The notes under the pieces were generated by a model that was not told the DNA's origin, did not search any database, and was given only the letters and a program-made list of their open reading frames with translations. A DNA stretch of 64,000 bases from assembly GCF_000005505.3 (NCBI RefSeq), contig NC_016134.3:35898150-35962149 (forward strand), written 5' to 3'. A program made the translations under genes and the position numbers. Position 1 is the first letter of the stretch; each line of letters starts with the position of its first letter. Below are positions 11,243-21,603 of this stretch, piece after piece. Source of the stretch: Brachypodium distachyon (taxonomy: Eukaryota > Streptophyta > Magnoliopsida > Poales > Poaceae).

Positions 11243-11872
11243 TCAGATTTTGCCTACCGGGGCACAAGACACTCCCGGCAAAATACCATGAAAGGTAGTT
11301 CGGTTAGGCTCAAGCATGTTATCAGTAATGCCGAGCTTGAGCATCGTGTCCCGGTACATGATGTTTTTGCTGCTCCCATTATCAATGAGAACCCGAGTGA
11401 ACTTGACATTGATGTCAGGCCCAATGAGTGTCGGGTCAACCACCAGAGCATATCCACCAGGGTTCGACATGACCTTGGGATGATCTGTCCGGTTCCAGTT
11501 GAGCTCATATTCCGACCAGTACATAAACTTTGGCACTGCCGGCATCACAGCATTGACTTCCATCTCCCGCCTGCGCTGGCTCTGCTTGTCAGTCGGCTCC
11601 GTGATAAAGATCATGTAGCTGTGGTGATGCTCCTTGTACCCATTTCTCCCGGCATACTCCAGGATACCTTGGTCTTCCACCTGATTGACGGCATTGTTCG
11701 CCGGAGGGGGTCCCTGGATCTGAGCATTGGCGCCTGTGAGCGGAGGAGGAGGGGGCAGCCGACTTGCCTCACCCTTCTCGGCCTGCTGCATCCCATTGCA
11801 TTGTCTGGTTGTGTGATTTTCCGGTTTGCTGGGATTAGTCGTGTGAAAACGACAAGACTGATCCAGTATCAT
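11243..11872 (-). pseudogene. Gag C-terminus and retroviral-type aspartic protease
   Basis: The frame begins in a Cys/His motif (C-x2-H ... H-x3-C, near 11800-11850) like the gag end of this lineage, then a Pro-rich linker. The protease region holds VLIDNGSSKNIMY, matching the D-x-G-S active site with Asn in place of the usual Gly/Ser. The frame stops at 11243, before the MITE at 11066. A decayed polyprotein segment, not a separate gene. Confidence 0.78.
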
Positions 11873-14259
11873 CTCGAACGTGTACTTCTGCTTATCTTGC
11901 CAGGCCTTCTTTTGCTCTCCCTTCTTGGCTCACTGCTGATTTCCAGTCTTCTGACGCTGGCTAGAGACGACATCAGGTTGATCCTGAATAGCTGCGACAT
12001 GAGCTAGCCCATACCGGTAATCCGGCCTGTCGTCTCTTCTCTTGTTGCGGTGATCTTGATGATCATTCCTCCGGAACGCCCCGGCAGGATTATATGTCAG
12101 CTGCTCTCTTTGCGGCTCTGCCGGCATCAGCGATGGTGAGTCGGATCCCCCAACACATACATGTTGACGATTTTGATCATCTCGGACAGAGTGGCCGGCA
12201 TTTCTCTTTGCAGGTTTTGCCACAACATGCTGCCATGCCGGCACCCTTGAGCAAACCATGCTATGGCCTGCGACTCCACTATCCCTTCACAGGAATTGCG
12301 GAGGTTGTTCCATCTTGTGAGGTAATCCTGGTCGGTCTCGTTGTCCCTTTGCTTGCACATGGACAGCTGCTGCGGGCAGTTAGGTCTCTTGTAGGTGCTG
12401 GTGAAATTGCTGACAAAAACCTCTTCGAAGTCTATCCAGCAATTGATGCTGCCTTTCGGCAGGTTGTTCAGCCAAATCCTGGCTGGTCCTACCAACATTT
12501 GGGGTACATAACGTACGACCCATCTGCGATTGCCGCCTGCCACATGCACTGCTGTGACATAGTCCTCCAGCCAATCTTCCGGCTTCGTGTTGCCGTCATA
12601 CGTTCTCGTACCCCTAGGCAGCTGGAAACCCTGGGCTGGTGTCTCTCATGATCCGGTGCACGAAGCAGCGCGGTCCCGGAGGGCCCTGTTCTTCCAGAAG
12701 CTCCGACAGATAGACTATGTCGAGCCGATGTCGGGAATTCAGCGGGTACACTTGCCTGTTCCCACTCGAGCTCCGAGCGGGCCGACATTGTCACGTTCTC
12801 GCCTAAGATAGCCTTCATCTCCCATGGCCGAGTACCCGTCATCGTAACGGTCTTGCCGGCGATCTTTACCTCGATACAGGGGGTTGCGCCTGACACCCTG
12901 CTGACCTGCAGCAGTATTGGGTGCCGGACCCCGAGGTTGGTGTCCATGACCAGCCGAGCGATGCTCTTGTGGGTCTCGGCAATTGTTGCCGTGACGCAGA
13001 CCACTTTGGCTGTCATCAACTCTCCTGACCATTTGCTTCTCGGCTAGGACCGGATCATAACGCTCTAGCCGCTTATCTCGGCCTGAGTTGACACTCTTGT
13101 CTCGTTTGCCACCAGGCGAAGACGCCTTCTTGTCAACTCGGCCATCAGCGCCTGCGGCCGAGTGAATGATTTGAGATGCGTGGGGCTTTCCATGCAACCT
13201 CATGTACGCCTCATTCTGCTCGTTAGCCGTGCGGAGCAACTCCTTCACACGCAACTGCTGCAGTCGGAGCGCCTCTCCCGTGAGATTTGGCAACTCTTCA
13301 GCTTCAGCCTCGTCTGCCCTGAGATTCTTAATAGGGGTGCTATATTTCGGCTTCAGTGCCGAGGCAAAACTTGCCGACACTGCGGGTATCGCCCTGCCAT
13401 CTCTAGCTATCTCGGCGTTCAGGTTCCTACCACCATTACGCACTTCCCCAACTCGGCTAGGGTTAGGCAATGCAGTAGAATTGAGACCATGAGCTTTATT
13501 ATACTCACGGAGCGAAATATCAAGCTCTTGCCGAGCGCGAGCCACGTCGACAGCTTCTTGTAGCAATTTCTGGCGCTCCAACTCCAACTCAGCCTGCAGC
13601 TAGGCCGGGTTAGCGTTCGATGTCATCGGCGCGGTCAGCCGTTCTATGGCGGCCTGGAGTTGAGTTGGCTTTGCCGGCACAGCGGACGTGCCGGCTTGAG
13701 AAGCGATGTTCTCTGGCTTCTCCATGGGGAACTTCGCCGTTCTGCTAGATTTGCTTGGGAGCGCGCCACTCTCTGCAACGCCCTCGCCAGCTTCACCGCC
13801 GTGAGCCGTCACCATGACCTCCACACGGTCAGCGGGGTAGTCGACATGCCGGCCACGAACCGTGCAGACGGCGGGGGGATCTTCGGCCACCACCACCTGC
13901 TCGGGGTACCTGCAAGGACTGTCAGTGGCGACATAAACCTCATGCATGCCGAAGTTGATGAAGCGGCCTGCGCAGGGAAGCGGCGCGTTGTTGGAGCAGC
14001 CTGCGTTGTTGTCGATGAAGCCCAAAGAGTCGAATCTCTGGACCAATCCGGAGAGCACGCGTTCTCCGGTGACGAGGAAGCTTCCCGTCCGGATGAGACT
14101 CCAGCCATCGCCGCTGCTGGCCTCACGGTGGACGCCAACTGTCGTGGTGGTGTCACGGCAGATGCCATAGAATGGCTTATGTTGGGACCAATGGACGAAG
14201 GAGAAACCGGAGGAGAGAGGACGTGATGAGAACCACGCACAACACAAGAATACACACAC
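11873..14259 (-). pseudogene. Gag of the Gypsy element
   Basis: Overlapping minus frames (13600-14259, 12739-13587, 12489-13019, 12127-12549) cover gag. The core retrotransposon-gag domain is in 12127-12549: 'ARIWLNNLPKGSI', 'FVSNFTSTYKRP' and 'LTRWNNLRNSCEGI' are typical positions. The N-terminal part is Gln/Glu/Arg-rich with coiled-coil character. Frame changes near 13590, 12740 and 12130 show it is not translatable as one protein. The start of the protein is uncertain and lies next to the LTR edge near 14224. Confidence 0.82.
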
Positions 14260-14524
14260 GGTTTATCCAGGTTCGGAGCCTTCTTGTTGAGGTAAAACTC
14301 CTACTCCTGCTTTGTGGTATTTCCCGAGATACCGAGATCTACAATGACGCTCTTTGAGAAACAAGAAGAAGTGAAAAGCCTAGATGACTAAGTGAAGGAC
14401 TCCTCTTCTGAGAGGGTAGTACTCTTATTTATGGGCCGCCAATGTCACACAGACATGTGGACCAAATGCTAACCTTATCTTTTACGGGTCCCGCCGGGCA
14501 CGCCCCTTGGTTCCCTCCGGGTGG
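14224..14524 (-). repeat. 5' LTR of the Gypsy element, truncated
   Basis: In plus orientation it begins TGATGAGAACCACGC, contains 'tttatccaggttcggagcc' and 'ctcctactcctgc' as many grass LTRs do, and its last 94 bases equal the window start with five differences. The match stops abruptly at 14524. Beyond it the sequence is unrelated to the left copy, so the outer part has been lost or replaced. No clear primer-binding site was found beside it. Confidence 0.75.
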
Positions 14525-17500
14525 ACTCGTGGCTGCCACTCCGAATTCCGGTGGCTAACTTCTAGCTTTCGCTCCTCTCCTCCTAGGGGCGCATGGTCGA
14601 GCATGTCTTCCCGGTGGATCTAGAGGAGTGCCACCGGCTGGGTACCATGACTCCCTCTTCTCCCCGGCGAGATCTAGGTTGCGGATGATAAGGGCGTCTG
14701 ACCCCCTCTAGAACCCGCTCTCGCTTCGAGCCCATGCTTCGTAGACCCCAAACACGGTTTCCAAGGAGACGCCTTCCTCCCGCACGAAGACCATACACAC
14801 CTCCATTGCCGGTCTTGTTAGCTCCGAAGTATCCCGTCCCATCTCGAAAAGCATCATGTGTTCCTACATTTTGTTGCGGGTAAGTGTCCGTTTGGAAACT
14901 TTTTTAATTTCGCTTTTATTTTCTTCATTTAAGTTTCTGCTAGGCAACCTTTATGCAATCGATGCGACAGTGTAACGTCAAAAGTTTCAAAGAAATCGAT
15001 CGCCCCTGATCATTGGCATGAGTGGAGGTGGAGCTCCCAGTAGGGCGGCCGCCTTACCTTGTGTTTTGGCAAAAAATTCGGATATAGGGTTCTTGTTGTT
15101 GTTTTGGTTGATTTTTGGCAGCAGTTTCGTACTCAATTCACGTGCTCTCTTTTTTTTGAGAGGCTCAATTCACGTTTGTTTAGAGGCTCAATTCACGTTT
15201 TTACTTAGAGGCTCAATTCACATGCTCTGGAGAAAGAAAATGAAGCAATAAAGATTTGGATCGGTGCGACACTGCGATAGGCCTAGTGGGCTCGTGGCTG
15301 GCTAACAGGCTAAAGCCCAAAGGCCACACCCAACACTCCAGCAGCTACATGAATCGGCACCATAAAAAAATAATCAAAGAAAACAAGAATCGGCACCCTA
15401 GGCGTAGCGCACAGGCACGTGCACTGGCAGGCGGCGGCGCGGCTCCTAGCGCTAGCGGCGGCCGGCTGGGCGGCGGCGGGCAGCATTAAGGCTCGCGCGG
15501 TGGGCGGCAGCAAGCCAGCAAGCGCCACTGAGCCGGCAAGTCAACAGCAAGGGCAAGGGCGCGCGGCCTCCTGGCCCTCCTCCCGTTCTCTGCAATTTCC
15601 TCCTGGCCCTCCTCCATTCTCCGCAAGAATAGATAGGAAGGGGAAGGGAAAAGGTAATATTTTTTGTGCAATTGTGTCTTGTGTGCACCGGCGGTGGCTA
15701 TGAGCCTATGAATGTGCAGTTTCGAAAATCAGTAGAGCTATGCCATTGCATAGGACTCGTAGACGGTATTAATGCTTCGTTATCAGCACGTTTCTAAGTT
15801 CTACCTCTATTTAAATATGTTTCTATTTTTATTGTACTAAGACTTTGATTTTGGTGACATGCCGTAATAAACGAAGAAAGAGAGAGAAGTGGTAACTATA
15901 TATGTTATCATAACATCACATAAATCAAGACAAGATAGTCTGCAACACAATACATAACATAATGCATGACACCACATATAAGTTACTTTCCACTATGAAG
16001 GTAGTACTTGGACTAATAACATACGCATGTTACTACTTTAAGTTACTCCCCACTATGACCATCCTAACCAATTATGTTTACAACCATATAAAATATTAAT
16101 GCGTATGAACTACTTTGATTTTTTTGTTTCTTTTTTTAATGTTTTAGAGTTCGCTTGACCTTAAATTTCTTCTATCCTCCGCCCATGATCATTGGGTAAC
16201 CGCGGAGAGGATGCCAAGGAACCAGAATCTTGAGTGTAACGTGTCCTAGTGTGTGCGGGTTGGAGGGAAAGATTGAGATTGTGCCTTCCCTCGACACCAT
16301 ATGCTTCATCTCGCTCCCTCAATCTCAAGAAGGTTTTTTGGATAAGACAATCTCAAGAAGATCAGTGGTTGAATCCCCTTGAAGAGTTCTGTTTCTCATA
16401 CTAATTGTGTTTTATACGTTAGTTTCAGATCTTGTGAAAATGGCACCATTGATAGTGAAGTACATGCTTATGTGCTGCTTTAGTGTCAGCGACACGGTGT
16501 CTTTAAAGTAGTTTTCTTTAGGTAAAAGATGTGTCGGTGCCCATGATTTCCTTGAGATAGTGAGCGGAAAGATCGATATTTCTAGGTTAGAAAAATTGGG
16601 GTTAGGGTTTAAGGACAGACAACAATTGCATGCCAGAGGACCAATGTTAAGATTTATTATATAATCCGCCTGAAGCGGGAAGATCGGTGATTTCTTTCTA
16701 GGCTGGAAAAATTGGGTTTAGCTGTTAAAGATGGAGAAAAAATGCACTATTCTAGAGACAACCTGAAGCAAGTAACGTTAACGATTAGTTGTGTGACAAA
16801 TTTCCAGATTGGCACAAGCACTGAAGCACATTCAAATTTTCCAGGGTTTTTTTTTTGAGCCTCTTCATTATTTTCCAGGTTTTTATCCACCTTTTGTTCA
16901 AAGGATAGCTTCTCATGGTTCATTTCATACACATATACAGTTGTCATTTTGCTATTTGCTGTTAGGCAATTTTGTGTTATCTCCAGTACTGCTTCTACAA
17001 GTCCTCAGCACAATCATTACAATGTTATCTCCTATTCGTTCCCCTGTTTCTTGAGCTTATGATAACCCCTTCATATATTTTTTATTTATTTTCGGACAGC
17101 GGGCATACTTCATGGTGATTGGAGTGTAAATTATACATTACTTCTGAGATGTTTTTGGTAGCTTGACTGGGTATTATATGTATGTTTCATTTGTGCACAA
17201 ATCTACTCTTCGGATTTTTGGTCATCTCAAGAAAGATCGGATTTTGTTTGGATGATTGTGCATTCACACTCCCTTTTGCCACTTCCAATGTAATTTCTTA
17301 CCAATCTTCGCTCAAACATGGTCTGCCAAAAAACTTGGCCAAATGTTTTGCTAGCCAAAGTTTTGTTAGGCTTTGGCTTAGGAATCAACCAATGCATCCT
17401 GCCTTGTATAAGACATAATGATCACCTGGAATATATCATATATGCTTTGGCGCAATAGTTCTGGACCAGTTCTTAGTGAATGTGCTATTACCCTATTCTC

Positions 17501-17686
17501 AGTGGATGGTTATCTTTCAGATCTCCATAGTTCAGTGAACAATTTCCATAATAAAAATGTTTTTTTGGATAAAATTCTTAGTAGCACAAAAGCTTTGTTC
17601 TAATCACACTTTTATGTGTGATGTTGAAGAAACCTTTTTGATAGCAATATATGCCAAATTAACAGTAGTTTTGTAACTTTTGTTAG
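14525..17686. other. Intergenic, MITE remnants and short repeats
   Basis: No supported gene. 14525-14900 is moderately GC-rich and unrecognised. 15131-15230 has four copies of 'ggctcaattcacgt'-like units. 15400-15660 is GC-rich and ends with a good splice donor (15653), so it could be a leader exon of the dsRBD gene, though its frame does not join the exon at 17687. 16562-16611 and 16673-16720 are imperfect direct copies. 17280-17420 has a 'ttggccaaatgttttgctagcc' stretch of MITE appearance. Confidence 0.5.
15850..16075. mobile_element. Tourist/Harbinger-like MITE remnant
   Basis: AT-rich sequence with 'aataaacgaagaaagagagagaagtgg', 'ataacatcacat' and the end 'agttactccccactatgaccatcc', phrases typical of Triticeae Harbinger MITEs. 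The opposite terminal repeat is not found, so it looks truncated. Identification is by recalled sequence style only. Confidence 0.4.
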
Positions 17687-20630
17687 GGTGACTCCTGCCC
17701 ATCCAGTGCTTATGGTACCTCCTGTGCACCAGGAGTCCAGTGTCATGCCAAACAATACACTAGAAGAGAAGGAGGTGGAGTTAGAAGAAGAAAAGGTAAA
17801 AGATGGCATCTCTTATATTCATTTCTTTTCCATCTTCCAATTGCGTACAATGGTGCCATCTTGTGTTTCTATATTCTTTTATTACTTGGATCAAACCTGT
17901 CTCTGAATGTTCTCAATCTGGTTCCTTTTAGGAATTGTCATGCACACGCAAAAGGCCCAAATGTGCAGGATCTGTTGTCCAATCGCAACAGGAAATTGAG
18001 GTTCTCGCCATTGAAAATGTGAATAAAGGGCCTGGCTTTCTTTCACTCGAAGAGTCTGCTTATGTAGTGCAGAGCAATGTTGAAGCAAATGTTTGCAGCC
18101 AGGGGGATATTCGTGGTATCTCAAATCTGCTCATTCTTCGAGCCCAGTCTGATTTATATTCCCCAGAAATAATGAAAGAATCTTTCTGCTCCCCCCCCCC
18201 CCCCCTTCTTATTTTTATAATGTAAGGTATAGAATGTGCTCGAAAATGGGGCATAAAATAATATGGCATTGAATAAAATGGACACATAGTTGTAACTCAA
18301 AAGTATGCTTGGGTAGGCAAAATTTGGATTTTTATGCACGGATAGTCTAACTTTCAATCGGCACATATTTGGTGGCTGTCCAGTCGGGTGGCATGAGGAT
18401 GAAGGAGGAGAGTGTCCGACCTGCGAGCTTGACTGTGGGGTGGCGAGATGGTGAGGAGGAAGAGTGGGGCAGTGGTGATGTTGAGAAAGAGGAGCACGAG
18501 GTGGTGGCGCCAACATCACTGAAAGAGTGGGAGGGGGGAGGCGAGCAGTGAGAGGAAGGGGCAGACCTGTTGCTCCCTAAGATTTTAGGGAGACCGGTTG
18601 CACCCTACACCTTGATATGGTATTAAAAAAAGTTACAGTGACGTCTCAAATAAACTTTTGTACTCCCTCCGATGCATAACAAGTGTCTCAGATTTAGTAC
18701 AAGTTAGTACAAAGTTGTACTAAATCTGAGACACTTGTTATGCATCGGAGGGAGTAGATACTAACTAGTTCACCAAATATAACCAGTTACAAAGAGTTCC
18801 TTAGTTTAATTGTAAGTATTTTATGATTAGGCATTATATGTTCCTTAATCTTAAAGTTCAGCTGTTGTTTTTATTGATTTTTTATTTTGCTCAAATTCAT
18901 AGGCAGCACAACTCAAGAAGTAACAGCAAGGGCGAAGCTGAATGATTTCTGCAGTGCAATTGGCTGGAAGTATCCAAAATATGACTTTGCAGAACAAGGA
19001 CCTAACAAAAACTTGTAAGTTTTCCTATTAATTGGGAATATTTTATTTATTTAGTTTATGCACTTCCTACTCATCTAGGCCCATCGTGCATTACACTTGC
19101 TCAAATGGATACCATCCATCGTAGTATATGCAACACCACTGTTTTTGGTTATGTACTACTTACCATTTGAAATTTAATTAGTGTTCTTTGAACCAGTGCC
19201 ATTGTACCATCTAGTATGTAAACATGATAATCCATCTCCACTCTCATAGATCATGCATTAATGATTGAAAAAAATGAATAATGATGTTCTATAGGCTATC
19301 CAGGATTCTTTAATGGTACAGTTCAGTGTTGATAAAAACTGCAATGGCGATAATGGAATGTGGTTATCAAGCAGTCAGCCTAGATGAGTTGAATAAATAG
19401 TTCCAACATTATTTCAGATTATTCCGGCTAGTTATGTTTCCAGAGGACAGCAACTGAATTGAATAAATAGTTCCTCCATTTTTTCTATAAGGCATATAAC
19501 ATCTTGCGCAAATATTAACGCAACATAACCTGTGAACAATTGGCCGCATGCTCTGCAACTGCCGCATGCATGGGGTTGGATCCGCATGAAGCAATTAGCA
19601 GAACAGAAGAGAACATGCATGGAACTACCCAAGGGTAACTGCAGGCCTGATTTTTCTCCTCGTCCGCAATGGATCTTTCTCTTCGCATGCAACGGGCGCT
19701 GGGCTCGCATGGACTGGAGAAACAATGCGCGCCCTACATTTTGGAAAACGGATGAAAATCTTATACGCCTTATATTAAAAAAACGGAGGGAGTATAAGTT
19801 TATCTAATAAACATGGGCTTGCTTCCAGGCCAAGAAATATAAATCTATCCAAAACACAGCTGGTCGATACTTGTTCTTCATATTGAATTATTGATTATGG
19901 ACAAAAGAAAAGTATTTCATCATTATTTCAAAATCTGGTAACTAAATTTTGAAAACATCTCAAAAACCAATCTAGTATATTTAGCATGGTACAATTGAGA
20001 AAACTACATTCAAATATCAATTACAAATGCTGATGTCGATAAATATAAGTCTATCCGATACAGCTGGTTTAACTTTATCCTTGTTCTCATTGATTATGCA
20101 GAAAATGAAAAGGATTGCATCATTATTTCAAAATCTGGAAACTAATATTTGAAAACATCTCGAAATCCAATCTAGTATTTTAGCACGATACAATAGAGAA
20201 AACTACATTCAGATAGCAATTACAAATGCTGATGTTGGTATTCCTAAAGTATAACAAATGATTTTACCTGGAGAAGTTAACAGAGCGTAGGGGGTGCACT
20301 ATGTGTGTCAGCATTGCCACACTAGCTACAATCTGTATCACGATTAGCTTTCTGTGTGTTCCTGCAAATCTGCAAACCTTGTGTCGGTATGACTTCTAAT
20401 CTAGCTTGGTATGCATACCCGTGAGGAGTAGCACCTGATGCTAGAAATGGGCAAATCTGATGTGGCGAGAACTCTGCAGGTTCACATGCAAGGCGACTGT
20501 CCATGTGGACGCAATCACAGACACCATTGTGGAGTGCTTCAGTGAATCCAAGCCTCAGAAAAAAGCTGCGCGGGAACAAGCTGCTCAAGGTATATTATGG
20601 TGCCTTAGATGCCTTGGTCATGTGAAATAA
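17687..20630 (+). CDS. dsRNA-binding-domain protein, C-terminal exons
   Basis: Four exons join in frame: 17687-17795, 17932-18115, 18903-19014 and 20480-20630 (TAA at 20628), each with GT/AG borders. The first two encode an acidic Glu/Lys linker and a Cys/Arg/Lys stretch. The last two encode one double-stranded-RNA-binding domain: 'ARAKLNDFCSAIGWKYPKY' (helix 1), 'FTCKATVHVD' (strands) and 'KPQKKAAREQAAQGILWCL' with the KKAA motif of helix 2. The protein ends about 12 residues later. A C-terminal dsRBD suggests an RNase III-like (RTL/Dicer-like) protein. No RNase III motif was found upstream, so the 5' part is missing, undetected or lost. Intron 3 is filled by MITEs and a duplication. Confidence 0.7.
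18663..18754. mobile_element. Stowaway MITE
   Basis: 92 bp bounded by TA, opening CTCCCTCCGATGCATAAC and closing with its complement. The two arms pair almost completely, giving a long hairpin. It lies in intron 2 of the dsRBD gene. Confidence 0.95.
19470..19792. mobile_element. Stowaway/Mariner-like MITE, 323 bp
   Basis: Flanked by TA (19468-19469 and 19793-19794). The left end 'cctccattttttctataaggcatataa' pairs imperfectly with the right end 'ttatacgccttatattaaaaaaacggaggg'. It lies in intron 3 of the dsRBD gene. A near copy of its left flank ('tgaataaatagttcc') occurs 70 bp earlier. Confidence 0.75.
19835..20238. repeat. Tandem duplication of about 200 bp
   Basis: Unit 1 (19835-20040) and unit 2 (20041-20238) share 'catcattatttcaaaatctgg', 'tttgaaaacatctc' and 'caattacaaatgctgatgt' in order. 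They differ by scattered substitutions and small gaps. The duplication sits in intron 3 of the dsRBD gene, just before its last exon. Confidence 0.88.
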
Positions 20631-21558
20631 TCCTAGATGTGTTTCAAGCAGAGCGGTTTCTGCCTGCTGATACAGTACCTGATCCATCGCAAGATCAGTG
20701 CTTGAGCTGTAAAAAAAAAACTTACAGGGCCCATGGCCAGATCAGTATACTCGTGTCATTAACTGATGCTTATGCACGAGTGAACTTGTTGCTCTGCGGT
20801 GGTATCGTTTTTGTTTTTGTTTTTGTTTCTCTAGACCCTAGTTGAGATTTTAGCATTTCCAGACAGCTCTTGAAATTCTGGTCGACTGAACATTAGCGAA
20901 TTTGTTAATTTTCTCATGCGAGAGCACCGTTTGTGTTCCACTGCAAGGGCGCATATGCTCTTGTTTTTTTTTACTGATGCTGATTACCGCTGTTTCGCCA
21001 GTACTGTAGAGTTCTTTGAATCCAGGCCAATTTTCATCCAACGCAGTAAACAGGGCAAAGGGAACATAAGGTTAATAAATTCTCCAAAATTACCTGGTTT
21101 GGTAAACTTTCTTCCACTTTGTTTGTTTAACCCCTTTTAGTGACTTTCACGGGTTTTTTTAGGGGAAACAGTAGGTCTCGATCCGTTGCGGGCTGTGCGC
21201 TTGCGCGGGTCCATGCGCCCAGGAATTGCCCATGGAGCGTTTATTGGAGCCTGACGAGTGGAGCCCACTTGACAGAACCGGAAAAATCACTGGAAAGGTA
21301 GAAAAAAGTGGAACAAAGTTTGTCAAACGGGGTAGTTTTTTGAGTAAAATGCACCGCAGGTCTTATAACTATTCGAGGTGTGTCAAGTCATTCCCAATTT
21401 TATCAAAGCGCATATTTTGCGTGAACAATTTACAAAGGACATCACTTATTTACCTAAGTGCATAACTATTCGAGGTATGCAAGTGATTCCTAATTCTGCC
21501 TGTGATGACTCTTTGGAGAATTTCTAACGGTGTAAAACTCTTGTATAGTTGTATTTTC

Positions 21559-21603
21559 TCCGTCCTAAAATAAGTGATGTGGTATAATCCACGTCACTTA
21601 TTT
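21559..21603. mobile_element. Stowaway-like hairpin remnant
   Basis: The left end 'ctccgtcctaaaataagtgatgtgg' pairs with 'ccacgtcacttattt' across a 5-bp loop, 14 of 15 arm bases matching. The right CGGAGGGAG end is missing, so it is a truncated MITE. Confidence 0.6.

Larger units (their letters stand above)
1..14524 (-). mobile_element. Ty3/Gypsy LTR retrotransposon, Tat lineage, decayed
   Basis: Gag-pol reads on the minus strand, so the 5' LTR is on the right and the 3' LTR on the left. Bases 1-94 match 14431-14524 with five differences, which shows the terminal repeats. The left LTR begins outside the window (about 207 bp earlier, judged from the right copy) and the right LTR is cut at 14524. 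Two RNase H domains in pol and an extra gene on the opposite strand downstream of pol are known traits of grass Tat-lineage elements (RIRE2/Grande type). Stops, frameshifts, an integrase deletion and nested insertions make it non-autonomous. I do not assign a family name. Confidence 0.93.

Noticed and set aside
14140..14230. Primer-binding site next to the right LTR
   Set aside because: A 'ttggtccc'-like motif on the minus strand was considered but does not match a tRNA 3' end well enough.
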